Positions 12,000-28,439 of a stretch of DNA of 64,000 nucleotides are shown here, piece after piece. Origin of the DNA: Epiperipatus broadwayi. Lineage: Eukaryota; Onychophora; Udeonychophora; Euonychophora; Peripatidae. Position 1 is the first letter of the stretch. Every line of letters starts with the position of its first letter. The stretch covers positions 405,501 through 469,500 of the forward strand of contig JAQFVV010000349.1 of NCBI GenBank assembly GCA_028023455.1, given 5' to 3'. The position numbers were made by a program, and so were the translations under genes. The notes under the pieces are model-generated. The model was not told where the DNA came from and ran no database searches. It saw only the letters and a program-made list of their open reading frames with translations.

Positions 12000-13740
12000 G
12001 AAAATAACAATATAATTGATTATATGGATATAAGAATTTTTAAAAAATTTGGAATGGATGGAAAAATTTATATAGATACAACAGTATTTAGAAAGAATAC
12101 ATATTTTGGGTTAGCTAATAATTGGTACTCTGATATTGAAAAACATTGCAAGCTTAATATTGTTAATAATAAGATTATTAGGGCTGTTAAGGTATGTTCA
12201 AATGAAATGTTTTTTAAGAATTAAATAAATAATATTAGGGGGGAATGTATTAAAAATGATTATCCTGGATATATTGTAAAAACATTGATATCTAATTATA
12301 ATATTTTAAATATAAAAAGAAAGATTAAGTTGAATAAAAATGGAGAAAATAAAATAATTTATATATGATTTAGGGTATCAAGATATTTATTTTTTAAAAT
12401 TAAGAAATTTTTTAGGTATTTTAATAGGAGATATAATACATTAATTTGCCCTGTTTATAAAAGGAAACAATGTTTGGGTGAGTTAATAAATGATTATGAT
12501 AAAATTGATATTTTAGAATGTATAAATTCAGTATACACCTGGGTCTCATTTTACGCGATAGATAGGTTCCTCAGAAAACACATGCAAACCAAATCGCACA
12601 AAAGTAGATGTAACTTACCTTGAAAAAAGGGGGATACGGACTGAGATTTTTCAAAAATCGCGTAAAAGCAAAGCACCAATGTAAAATTACTTTAAAATTC
12701 ATGCAAAAAAAATTAAATAAAATAAAATATGACTAATAAAAAATTTCAAATTTAAAAAAAATTGATACAAGACAAACTTTTTTTAACTATAATATTTAAT
12801 TTTATTCAAAACAATATATTTTTATGCATAATTTACAGTAATTTACATTTTTTATACACGTTTTAATTATTATCACGATTTTCCGATAAACAGGTTCGTT
12901 TGCAAACTCGTAAAAAAATCAGATTCTTCACATGAGAAAATACAACTAGCGCCAATGTCACTCTCATGTTGTTAATGGTTTTCTGGTGACAACGTAATTA
13001 GTAATTAATCTAACAACTAAAAATTAAATTCTTATTTTGTCTTTAATTTTTTAATTTTCAATTTTAATTGTGCTCACTGCTATTACTGATTAAAAATAAA
13101 TTGTGGACATTAAATGATTAATAATTGATTACGTTCTTTTTAAAAAGTAAAAACAGAATGTGATTTAAAATGCAAAATTAACACGCACAATGTTTGAACA
13201 AATTTACATTATAATCTTGTAAAATTTAATGTGTGCATACATAAAATGTGGAAATCATGATTTTAATTTCATTATTGCATAAAATCTTACTATTATAAAG
13301 CACTGAAAATATTGAAATTACTAAGATGAAAGTCGAATTCCAATAATGTGCTATTACTTTCAATATATGAGAAATTTATTATTTAAAGTAATAGCGCATT
13401 ATCGGAGTTTGACTTCCGGTGAAACATGGAATTGCATAACTTCAAAATCATGTTAAATAAGTCCATGTAAAAAGAGACCCAGGTGTATATAATTAAATGT
13501 ATGGATTGTGATAAAAATAATGTAAATATGACTTATATAGGAACAAGTAAGAATAAATTAAAAACTAGATTAAAGCAGCATTTATATGATAAAAAATCTG
13601 CTATAAATATTCATAAAAAGGAATTTAAGCATGAAAATTTTAATATAAGGCCATTGGAATGTGTTAAAAAATTTAAAGAGAGAATAAAAAAAGAGGAGGT
13701 ATATATATAAATCAGTATAAACCAGTATTAAATAGAATGT
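12000..13740 (+). pseudogene. Penelope-like element 3' part (RT C-terminus and GIY-YIG endonuclease), interrupted
   Basis: The frame around 12010-12224 reads as the end of a Penelope-type reverse transcriptase: DTTVFRKNTYFGLANNWYS matches the family's VYRKPT-x-tGL-x-nwxS region. It then decays through stops to 12533. A family T transposon interrupts it at 12534-13487. Coding resumes at 13488 with YIIKCMDC, MTYIGTSKNKLKTRLKQHLY and HKKEF, a GIY-YIG nuclease core with the YI(I)K, YIG and R-x(3)-H landmarks. The frame after 13705 is shifted by an extra TA in a TATATATA run; the shifted frame reads NQYKPVLNRM, the usual Penelope ending. The 5' end of the element is absent or unrecognisable. Telomere-associated Athena-type elements lack GIY-YIG, so this is the canonical EN-positive type. 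Not functional. Confidence 0.75.
12534..13487 (-). mobile_element. TA-flanked DNA transposon (family T), copy 2, inside the Penelope-like element
   Basis: Begins TACACCTGGGTCTC and ends GAGACCCAGGTGTA. Removing the element plus one TA restores the reading frame of the host retroelement across the junction (SVYIIKC), which fixes the target duplication as TA. Reverse orientation relative to the copy at 26818. Contains the family's internal hairpin near 13330-13430. No transposase. Confidence 0.85.
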
Positions 13741-13980
13741 TAATAAATAAAGATAAAAAATAAGATAATATAGGAATAATATATAAAAAAGAGGGGAGGG
13801 TATAAAAAGAATGTTAATGGGTAAAGATTTAGAGAATAGATAATAAATTTATATAAGAAGAGTATTAAATTATAAAGGTATTTTAAAAGAAATAATTAAA
13901 GATAGGGAAGGAGGTAAATAATTGTATTTGTAGATGATAATAATATTGTGGTTTTATTTGAATATTATATATTTGGAATG

Positions 13981-14954
13981 TACACCTGGGTCTCATTTTA
14001 TGCGATAGATAGGTTCCTCAGAAAACACGCAAATGAAATCGTGCAAAAATAGATGTAACTTACCTTAAAAAAGGGGGGATACAGACTGTGATTTTTCAAA
14101 ACTCGTGTAAAAGCAAAGCACCAACGTAAAATTTACTTTAAAATTCGTGCAAAAAAAAATAAGGAAATAAAATATGACTAATAAAAAATTTCAAATTTGA
14201 AAAAAATTGATACAAGACAAACTTTTTTTAACTATAATATTTAATTTTATTCAAAACAATATATTTTTATGCATAATTTACAGTAATTTATATTTTTTAT
14301 ACACATTTTAATTATTATCGCTATTTGCTGGTAAACAGGTTCATTTGCAAACTGATAAAAAAATCAGATTTTTCACAAGATGAAATACAACTAGCGCCAA
14401 CATCACTCTCATGTTGTGTTAATTAATGGTTTTCTGGTGACAACGTAATTAGTAATTAATCTAACAACTAAAAATTAAATTCTTATTTTTGTCTTTAATT
14501 TTCAATTTTAATTGTGCCCACTGCTATTACTCACCTTTAAAAAATAAACTTGCGGACACTAAATGATTAATAATTGATTACGTTCTTTTTTAAAAAGCAA
14601 AAACAGAATGTGATTTAAAATGCAAAATTAACACGCACAATGTTTGAACAAATTTACATTATAATCTTGTAAAATTTAATGTGTGTATACATAAAATGTG
14701 GAAATCATGATTTTAATTTCATTATTGCATAAAATCTTACTATTATAAAGCACTGAAAATATTGAAATTACTAACATGAAAGTCGAATTCCAATAGTAAT
14801 GTGCTATTACAGTACTTTCAAGATAATGTTAAGTGTGTGAAATATATTATTTAAAATAATAGTGTATTATCGGAGTTCAACTTCCAGTGAAACCTGAATC
14901 GCGTAACTTCAAAATTGTATTAAATAAGTCCGCGTAAAAAGAGACTCAGGTGTA
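13981..14954 (-). mobile_element. TA-flanked DNA transposon (family T), copy 3
   Basis: Starts TACACCTGGGTCTC and ends GAGACTCAGGTGTA. It has the same orientation as, and is very similar to, the copy at 12534-13487 about 500 bp upstream. The internal hairpin lies at about 14775-14893. Ends 20 bp before the trinucleotide array. No coding capacity. Confidence 0.85.
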
Positions 14955-14973
14955 TTAATATTTCATTTATTTG

Positions 14974-16250
<1,277 letters not shown>

Positions 16251-16490
16251 TGTTTCAAAGCAAAACTTTATTGAGTCTAAAAAGTTACAGAGTCATATAT
16301 TGATTTTTACAAATGAAAAACAAATTACAACTTTCAGTATATAAGTCTTTATCTTTTCTGCATACTTTTTTTTCTTCTTGTTTTTAAATTTGGTCTTCTA
16401 TTTAGTTCAGTTTATGCTTGCATTTTTTTTAAAGTTGGAAAAAATGCTGATGTTGAAAATGTCATCATCTATCTTATTGGTCTTTATATT

Positions 16491-19400
16491 TCATAGACTG
16501 GATCTTTGTTTCAAGTGTGACCATGTGGCTGCAAATATATCTGGTTGAGCTAGGATGCTGTCTCTTTTTCTTAACAGTTCTAGTTTTATTGAATATGTTG
16601 CTGGGTGGCGTTGAGGGTTATTGGCAAGTGCAAAAGTGCATCTGGTGCACCAGTAGGCATAAAGGCTGTATGTTGCTGCACGAATAGCAGGGTTGTTGCC
16701 TTTTTTAAACGTATTTATTATTTCATCAATTGAAATGATAGCCTTTCTGTATGTGGTAAACATTGTGCGACGTATTGTTTCTAGGGCACTGCAGGAATGA
16801 AGAAAATGATCTTGTGTCTCTTCTTCTCTATGACATAGCCCGCACATGGGGTCTATATTTGTATAGAATCTATGAAATCTAAGGAAATGGGTTGTGGGTA
16901 GAGCATTGAGATTAAGCTTAAGTAGAAAATCAAATAATTTTGGTTCTAACGACCATTTTCTGAATTGTTGCAGTAGTTGCCTGTTGTCTATTCCAAGAAC
17001 TGATGGATGTAGATTGGGTGTCTGGTTTGGATGTAGTATATTGTAAATGTCCCAGTATGTATACTTGTTGTCATTATTGAGTGATATTTTGTTGTATATT
17101 GGCTTGAGTTCTTCAATTAGTGTGGATAGATATCCATATGAAGGGGGTGGTCTGTCTGTGGGTATTATACTGATTACACACTCCAGGTCTGGAAATCTTT
17201 TTATGGTTGCTGTTATTAGATTTACTGATTTCTGTGTGTAAAAAACATTGATTGTATGGAGTCCAAGTCCATTGCTATGTGGTGGTCTGCTCAGATTTTT
17301 TAAAGAGATTGCCACTGTCTTTCTCTTCCATATTAGTTTGTTACAGATTGATGAGATTTTAGATATGAATGTTTTTGCAAATTTGATTATAGGTGTATAG
17401 TATGTAATTTTTGTAATTATAAGTTGATTAAATAGTGCTACCTTTGCATATATTGACAGGTATGACTTTTCAAGTGAGGCTGTGATTTTTTCAGCATCTT
17501 TTTTTAATTTATTTTGAATTTTTTGCCTCATTCCATTGGTTCCAAGGTAGAATGGGAAACCAAGGAAAGCAGATGGTTTACCATTAAACATCTCTGTACA
17601 GTGCTTGCCTGTGTATATTGACCATGCAGCAGTTTTATTTGTGTTAATTTTTAAATTAAAATTTGAGGTATAATTCTTGATTATCTCTTGTAATATGGGG
17701 AGGTTCTTTTTAGAGGGGAGGAAAATGGTTACATCATCCATATAGGCTATGCATGATATATTTAAAGCAGTGTTTGGAATTTGAATGCCTTTTATTTTTT
17801 TCTGTATCTCTATTAATAGAGGATTTATATATATTGTAAAGAGCAAGGCACTTAGGGGGGATCCTTGTGGGATGGATTGACTCAGTCTGAAGGCTGGTGA
17901 TTTTTTTCCATTCAATGTGATGTGAATTTCATGGCTGAGTAGCAGATTGGCTATTATATATAGTAGGGATGGAGGTGTTGTTAGTTTTTTTCAGCACATC
18001 TAATAATTTGGCTATAGGCACTGAGTCAAAAGCTGCCTCAATGTCTAGTTGAACTATAATTGGTGCATGTTTCTTTTTTTTTTTTACTACTTCAATAATT
18101 GTTTTGTACATTAAGGCACCCTGGCCAATGGATGATCTTTTTTTGGCATATTGTGCTGATGATAACACAGGGAGTATGTGTTGTTCTATTTTTTCCTTTA
18201 TCCCTCTTTCAAGAATTTTTATTCCTAAAGGTCCCATTGAAATTGGTCGTAGATTAGATAAAGATGATATTGCTGTTGGTTTTTTGTTAAATGGAACCAT
18301 TGCAATTGGGTATAGACTTTGTATGTTGTAAATTTTTTGGGATATGTAATTGGCTAGATCGCACAGGTATTTTGCTGTGAAGTGACTAAGGTGTTTGAAC
18401 ACAAATTTGGGAATTCCTTGTGGTCCTGGGTGACATGTGTTTGTTATTGTTGCAAGTTGAAATACAATGTCAGTTGTTGTTATTGGTGTGTCTGTTTCAG
18501 GGTCTCCAAATATGTCTTCATTTGGTATGTACCCTCTCTGTTTTTGCAGTTTTTTTTTAAAGTGTTGATATATTGGGTTTATCATGTTATGTCCAGCTGT
18601 TATAGAGCCATCTATTTCAAGTGCCATAGGCACTCTGACTGTGAATGGGTATCCCAATGCCCACCGTATGTATGCTCTGGTCCAAGTATGTTGTTGTGTA
18701 AGGCATATTTTTTTCTTTTTTATTGCTACATATTGATTTAGTGTATTGCATGTATTGTTGTACATTTCTGTAAGTTTTTTAATTTGTGTTTGATTATCTG
18801 TAGTTGGTCTGTAAATGGTTATTCTTTTATGTAGTTCATCTGCCAATGCTAATAATCTGGTGGGGGGTGTTGAGCTGCAGGTAATATGATTGATGTTGAA
18901 AGAAAGTATATTGGTGAATGCTATATACTTTTGTACTGGATTGAGTGACATGCTTTGAAGTTTTTGGAGCATTATATATGTTTCTGAATATAAGAATTCA
19001 GTTGTTTGTGCTGGAAGAAGTATTTGCATAGTCTTTTGGAGGGCTATTGTTGTATTCTGTATTTTTGTTAGGTTGAGGGTGATGAACTGAGCAGCATGAT
19101 CTGAGATTATAGATGGACAGAGTTCAAGATTAAAATAATGATGTAACATTGGTGAGTAGAAACACAAATCAATAAGTGACTTATATCTATTGTTATTAAA
19201 AGATATTGAGTTTGATGGGAGAAAGCCCTCAGCACTCATAAGTGGGATTGTTATTTGATGGATCCATTTGGTGACAAAAGTTTGGTAGGTCATGTTGAAA
19301 TCTCCCAGGAGTATTATGGGATTTGGTGTTGCTGTAAGCATTGAATTTATTGTTGCTATTATTCTGGAGATGATGACAGGGCCTGGTGGTATATATACAA

Positions 19401-19727
19401 ATGCTAGGTTAAGTGTGATATTTTTATGATGGAGTGTTAATATGATAAGATTAGAGTCAATATATATAATTTTAAAAGAATCGAAAGGGCAGTTGTGGGA
19501 AATAATTATGCCTGTGCCACCTGATGGTGATGATGATTGCCTTGAGCAGGCACAAAAACCTTGGCTGACTAAATATTTTGATGGATCAATTTGAGAGCTG
19601 CTGTATATTTTTGTTTCCAAAAGCCCCAGTATGTGTGGTTGTGTTGTATGTAATCATTTTTAAGATCAAAAAGTTTTTTGGTGGCATTTAAGCCTCTAAT
19701 GTTGAGAGATCCAATTTTTATCTTCAT
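16491..19727 (-). pseudogene. LINE ORF2: endonuclease and reverse transcriptase (frameshifted)
   Basis: The likely start is the ATG at 19727 (MKIKIGSLNIRGLN, a typical L1/Tx1 endonuclease opening). A shift near 19622 leads into METKIYSSS. Endonuclease landmarks are ILLGDFNM (about 19305) and ISDHAAQ (about 19095). Reverse transcriptase motifs are DIEAAFDSV (about 18035) and, after a second shift near 17975, SQSIPQGSPLSALLF (about 17870) and YMDD (about 17745). The C-terminus carries a C-x2-C-x7-H-x4-C motif in PMCGLCHREEETQDHFLHSC (about 16845). YMDD and a zinc-binding tail fit the Tx1 branch of the L1 clade. The enzyme would nick DNA and reverse-transcribe the element's RNA at the cut. Roughly 1,070 residues including both shifts. 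Confidence 0.85.
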
Positions 19728-19790
19728 GTTTTAAATAATTTTTTTAACAGGGTATTGATTTTTATTTGATTTTTAATACTAAATTTTTGT

Positions 19791-20105
19791 TTATATTGCA
19801 GTAGATGGATGCTGATACATATTTAAGACATTGTTGGGTTTATTATCAGTTTTTCTTTCATTTAATATTGCTTCAGACTCTATACAGGCAATTTGTGATG
19901 AAACGGAACAGGTGTCCATTTGTTGTTGGCTTACATCCATTTCTATTTTATCATTTACTAAATTGTATATGTCTGATGAGTTGTGCTTTTGGTCTGTTTT
20001 TTTTGCCTTTTTGGATTCATGATTTTTTGGTGGTCTACCTGGCTTTCTTTTTCCCTCTGGTGTATTCTCTTGAATAGGTGGAAGAGGGGCTTCTATTGCA
20101 TCCAT
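19791..20105 (-). pseudogene. LINE ORF1 C-terminal tail (frameshifted), AT-hook-like
   Basis: An in-order continuation of ORF1 in another frame, reached after an A-rich run near 20110. It contains KRKPGRPPKN, the GRP core of an AT-hook that binds the minor groove of AT-rich DNA. It then continues acidic and low in complexity to its stop at 19791, about 65 bp before the ORF2 ATG. I infer that it belongs to ORF1 because position and strand fit; it may also be a separate short frame. Confidence 0.55.
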
Positions 20106-20125
20106 TATGTTTGATGCAGTTTTGT

Positions 20126-21397
20126 TTATAATTGTAGTTTTTTTATTATTGGTATCTTTATATTATCTGGATTTATATTTTCATTATATAACTGTGTGTG
20201 TTTACTTTCTGTTTGTTGATTTTTACTTGGTACACATTTTGTTTTATTGAGATGCTGATCCTGTGATGTAATTGCTGTATTTTGTGTTGTGGTTTCTTGA
20301 GAATTATTTTCGTTTGAATCTTGGATTTCTGTGTTAGTTTTTGTGTTATTATTTTTTTGGTTGGTCTTTGGGATAGGCAATTCTGCTCCATTATTATTTT
20401 TGTTTGTGGGTGTTTGAACCTGTTTTTTTCCGGTTTCTATTATTGGGTTGCCAATGGATGTAGTGTTATTATAAATTTTATTTTCATCACTGGGTTGTTC
20501 TGGGGAGAGGATTTTAGTTTGTTCACAGTGATTGCTTTTTGTGTTATCGCACTGAGTTGCTAGGTGTCCTCTCTGTCCACAGCCAAAACAATGTGGCTTT
20601 AGACCTCTTATGTGAAGAGAGAGTGTCGCTTCTTGATCTGTAATCTGTGTTGGAATCGTTGAGGCATCTACATTTTTATGTAGTTTTATTTTAAATTCAA
20701 AACGATCACTACATATCGGTATAGGTGTGTCTTTTAAATATATAGGCTGTAGGGCAATTACTTTTCCAAACGGGTTTATCATTTTTTGAAAATCTTGTAC
20801 GTTGTATTTAAGATAAGTATTTTTAAGCACTCCAGTAATTATATTTTTCCGGTTTTCATCTATAATTACGAGTGCGTAATTATCAAGTGCTAAAATAGTG
20901 GATTGAAAACGTTCTTTTTGCTGCTGAGTATAAAAATCAATGGTTATATATCGAGAATTTGGATGGTCGGTGATACAAGAGATTGTTTCCCATAGTGCAT
21001 TTTGCGTGATTGCTTCATATAATAAAGCTTTTGGGAAATGATATAATGAGCATTGATTATCGGTTACTGCGAGTACTAACGAAGTTGGTGAAAAAAACCT
21101 GCGAAATGTTTCAAATAATGTACGAGGCACCATATTACTGAAACGGTCCGTCACATTTTCAAGCGTTTCTTTTGTCCAGATTGCGGCTGGGGGTTGATTT
21201 TCCTCTCGAGTGTTTAGATCAAGATTTTTAATATCATTTGTGTTTGTTCTACGGAAGCGCGGTATTTGAGTTGGTGCTGTAGTATTGCTATTACTTTTAA
21301 GTACTTTTGCATACGAAATAGGCGATGTTGAAACTAACGATGTTGTTAATTTCGTATTGGTGCTTAATTCGCTCACGCTTGACTGGGCAGTAGCCAT
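20126..21397 (-). CDS. LINE ORF1: CCHC zinc-knuckle RNA-binding protein
   Basis: 423 residues from ATG at 21397. The N-terminal 100 residues are Ser/Thr-rich. A central domain (about residues 85-255) has alternating hydrophobic strands consistent with RNA-recognition-like folds of Tx1-type ORF1 proteins. It is followed by a CCHC knuckle, CFGCGQRGHLATQC (C-x2-C-x4-H-x4-C; about residues 270-283). The remainder is an Asn/Thr/Gln-rich disordered tail. The protein should coat the element RNA to form a ribonucleoprotein for retrotransposition. Assignment to the Tx1/L1 type rests on its pairing with the adjacent ORF2. Confidence 0.75.
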   Translation of the reverse strand: MATAQSSVSELSTNTKLTTSLVSTSPISYAKVLKSNSNTTAPTQIPRFRRTNTNDIKNLDLNTREENQPPAAIWTKETLENVTDRFSNMVPRTLFETFRRFFSPTSLVLAVTDNQCSLYHFPKALLYEAITQNALWETISCITDHPNSRYITIDFYTQQQKERFQSTILALDNYALVIIDENRKNIITGVLKNTYLKYNVQDFQKMINPFGKVIALQPIYLKDTPIPICSDRFEFKIKLHKNVDASTIPTQITDQEATLSLHIRGLKPHCFGCGQRGHLATQCDNTKSNHCEQTKILSPEQPSDENKIYNNTTSIGNPIIETGKKQVQTPTNKNNNGAELPIPKTNQKNNNTKTNTEIQDSNENNSQETTTQNTAITSQDQHLNKTKCVPSKNQQTESKHTQLYNENINPDNIKIPIIKKLQL

Positions 21398-21612
21398 GAT
21401 TTATTCTGACTCAAGTCAGTATTTTTTTTTTAAAAAAGATATTAAAACACACCGATATTTTTCAAAAAACACTATTAATCTATTATATAATTCGATTTTT
21501 CCTGTATTATGTTTGTTTTGCGAATAACAAGTTGGAACAAAAGTAAAAAATAAATACTTACATCGGAGAACTTAAGGATTGCTTCTTACCTCAGCAGAGA
21601 TTTGCTGCGGTC

Positions 21613-24444
<2,832 letters not shown>

Positions 24445-24638
24445 TTTCATGTGATATATTGCCCTTTTAATTATTTGTGCATTTTATTGTTTTTTTATTT
24501 TATTGGTATTATTTTTTTTGTTGTTTTGTATTTTTAATGCTTATTTAGATTTGTATATGATAATGAAATTACTGTGCAATCTATAATTGGCTAAATGCTG
24601 TTGATATGTACATTAAATAAAGAATTGAATTGAATTGA

Positions 24639-24742
<104 letters not shown>

Positions 24743-25248
24743 ATTGAAAAAAGATTTAATAAATTAATAATGGGTGAATGTCAAACTGTCAAAACAGTAT
24801 TGAAAGAAATGAGAATGTTGAAGGATATGATATTACTGAAAAAGTTGATTGATGGGAAAATTGATGTCAGTAACTGTATATCAAAAATAGAATTGAAAGT
24901 ACCTTGTCTCTTATTAAGAGAAATGCAAACTTTCAAGATTAGTATATGTAAAAATACTTTCTTTGGTAAATCAGTTATTAATAGATTGCAAATGGTATAT
25001 AATCTAACTTTTAATAATATTGATATTTTTTGCGATCAATTTGTGATGAATGTTAAAAAACAACTAAATGTATAGTTATGAACATATATGTATATATAAT
25101 TTTATGTATTTAGCTTGTATTTGATTATAATTGTTTTTTTTTAAATTTTAATTATTATCATTGTTATTATTATTATTTTTTTTTTATTGTGTATTTCTGT
25201 TAAAGTGTAAATGTTGAAATGCACATAATAAATGGATATTGAATATTG
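24743..25248 (+). pseudogene. 3' tail of another non-LTR element
   Basis: A 110-residue Lys/Leu-rich frame (24743-25075; ends FCDQFVMNVKKQLNV) is followed by a 3' UTR ending ATAATAAATGGATATTGAAT and (ATT)n. It has the same layout as the jockey-like LINE upstream: short basic C-terminus, UTR, AATAAA, (ATTGA)-type unit, (ATT)n. No diagnostic catalytic motif remains, so assignment as a LINE C-terminus rests on that layout. 5' truncated at an (ATT)n array. Confidence 0.5.
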
Positions 25249-26230
<982 letters not shown>

Positions 26231-26343
26231 TTTTTTTTTCCATATATCATAGCAATGGGTGGGAGGTGAACCTGCAACAACCATCTGCAACCAACTACTT
26301 GCTTGCAAGGTGGCTGTGCATACCTCTCAGCTAACAACGCTTG
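26231..26343 (-). mobile_element. tRNA-derived SINE, copy 1
   Basis: Read on the minus strand: A-box TTAGCTGAGAGG, B-box GGTTCACCTCC, then a short A tail. Flanked by imperfect 14-bp target duplications CATAACTGACAAAT (about 26218-26231) and CATAACTGATAAAT (about 26345-26358). About 110 bp. Shares its body (CTTGCAAGCAAG, GTTGTTG) with the copy at 43831-43938. Mobilised in trans by a LINE; the partner is unknown. Confidence 0.8.
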
Positions 26344-26358
26344 ACATAACTGATAAAT

Positions 26359-26817
26359 CTTCACTTTCAAAAACATTTAAAAATGCAAAGTTCACTCTAA
26401 TTTATTATCCTTGCTGTTTTTTTCTAGTGAGAAAACTTCATTATTCTCAACTCAACAGTTCTTTTTAATTCACATCCTCATTGACAATTGATATCAGCTC
26501 ACTTTTTTTTAATAGAAGCGCTAATTTTATATTCATTAATTAAAGTGTGATGTGCAATTTTTCTAGAATGCACAATTATCAGGTAAAATAATAAATTACA
26601 GTGTGCATGCAAATTACAAATTTCAAAAATAATCTTTATTTACAATATATATAGGTGTGTATAGACTGTTCACCTGGTAGCAAATAATTTCTTTAAAATT
26701 GCAGTTTCCAACTGGTTCATATTCAGAGTTCACTTTATGCAATTGCATTTAAGATAACAAGTCTATTGTAAACTCATTTAACCTATTAATACATATAAAG
26801 GTATCTTTAAATGTATG
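26359..26817. other. AT-rich non-coding sequence
   Basis: No gene or recognised repeat. Confidence 0.5.
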
Positions 26818-27930
26818 TACACTTGGGTCTCTTTTTATGCGGACTTATTTAACACGATTTTGAAGTTGCGTGATTCGTGTTTCACTGGAAGTCGAACTCT
26901 GATATTGCGCTATTACGTTAAATAATAAATTTTGCGCACTTACGTTATATTGAAAGTAATAGCACATTATTGGAATTCGACTTTCAACTTAGTAATTTCA
27001 ATATTTTCAGTGCTTTATAATAGTAAGATTTTATGCAATAATGAAATTAAAATCATGATTTCCACATTTTATGTATACACACATTAAATTTTACAAGATT
27101 ATAATGTAAATTTGTTCAAACATTGTGTGTATTAATTTTGCATTTTAAATCACATTCTGTTTTTGCTTTTTAAAAAAGAACGTAATCAATTATTAATCAT
27201 TTAGTGTCCACAAGTTTATTTTTAAAAGGTTAGTAATAGCAGTGGGCACAATTAAATTTGACAATTAAAAATTAAAATCTGATTTTTAATTGTAATTAAC
27301 AATTTAAAAATTACTTACGCGACTTGAAATAATGTGATGTGAAATTTGATTTTTAAACGGAATTGAAAATTAAAGACAAAAATAAGAATTTAATTTTTAG
27401 TTGTTAGTTTTAATTAAATTTTTCCCAGCAGTTGTGAATAAATGTCTTTTTATTATCATAAGTCTAAGTTCATAAACAATTAATAAAATCATCGTCTCAA
27501 AGATTAATTACTAATTACGTTGTCAACAGAAAAACATTAACACAACATGAGAGTGCAAACGAACGTGTGTTTTGGCAAATAGCGATAATAATTAAAACGT
27601 GTATAAAAAAATGTAAATTACCATACTGTAAATTATGCATAAAAATATATTATTTTGAATAAAATTAAATATTATAGTTAAAAAAAGTTTGTCTTGTATC
27701 AATTTTTTTCAAATTTGAAATTTTTTATTAGTCATATTTTATTTCCTTATTTTTTTTTTGTGCGAATTTTAAAGTAATTTTACGTTGGTGCTTTGCTTTT
27801 ATGCGAATTTTGAAAAATCACAGACCGCATCCCCCCTTTTTCAATGTAAGTTACGTCTATTTTTGCACGATTTCATTTGCGCGTGTTTTCTGAGGAACCT
27901 ATCTATCGTGTAAAACAAGACCCAGGTGTA
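26818..27930 (+). mobile_element. TA-flanked DNA transposon (family T), complete 1.1-kb reference copy
   Basis: Starts TACACTTGGGTCTC and ends AGACCCAGGTGTA, giving terminal inverted repeats of about 11-12 bp (CACYTGGGTCT) inside a TA target duplication. About 75 bp from the left end is an imperfect hairpin (about 26895-26995). Its arms, GAAGTCGAACTCTGATATTG and its counterpart AATTCGACTTTC, are preserved in every copy of the family here. No open frame of note; non-autonomous. The TA target suggests Tc1/mariner-type or ISL2EU-type transposase, but the termini do not match a family I can name. Confidence 0.85.
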
Positions 27931-28439
27931 TGTCTAATTATTAAACAAATTCATGAAGAACATCTCCAATAAATTTGATTGCATTCCTAATTACTGCAAA
28001 CAGACCACTTGATATTTTTTTAAATCAACAGCTAAAACACTTATTTATTGTAAACATATTTTGCTGCAAAGGATTACAATTATTACTATAAAATACTTAT
28101 ACAGTATCTATGCAGCTTAAATATTTTACTTGAAAATAATGAGTTTGTACCAAACTGAAATTAAATTTATCATAATAAAAACAAATCATAATAAAAGTGC
28201 CATCTAGTGTAAACTTAAATAACCATTTATTACCAGTTGCATATAAAATCTCTATCCTTACTATTTAAATTCCCTTCCTCAGACTGTTTTCTAGCTTTAT
28301 GATTATCGTAACGATTTTATATGTAACTGATATTCACTAGTTACTCAAGTTTATGCTAAATAATACTAGAGAAGAGGGATATTCTTGCATGATTCTATAT
28401 ATTGTTTTAATCTGGAAGTGATGTGTTGTTATTATTAAA
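27931..28439. other. AT-rich non-coding sequence
   Basis: No gene or clear repeat. Confidence 0.5.

Noticed and set aside
18104-18741. Plus-strand frames inside the Tx1-like LINE
   Set aside because: Antisense shadows of ORF2.
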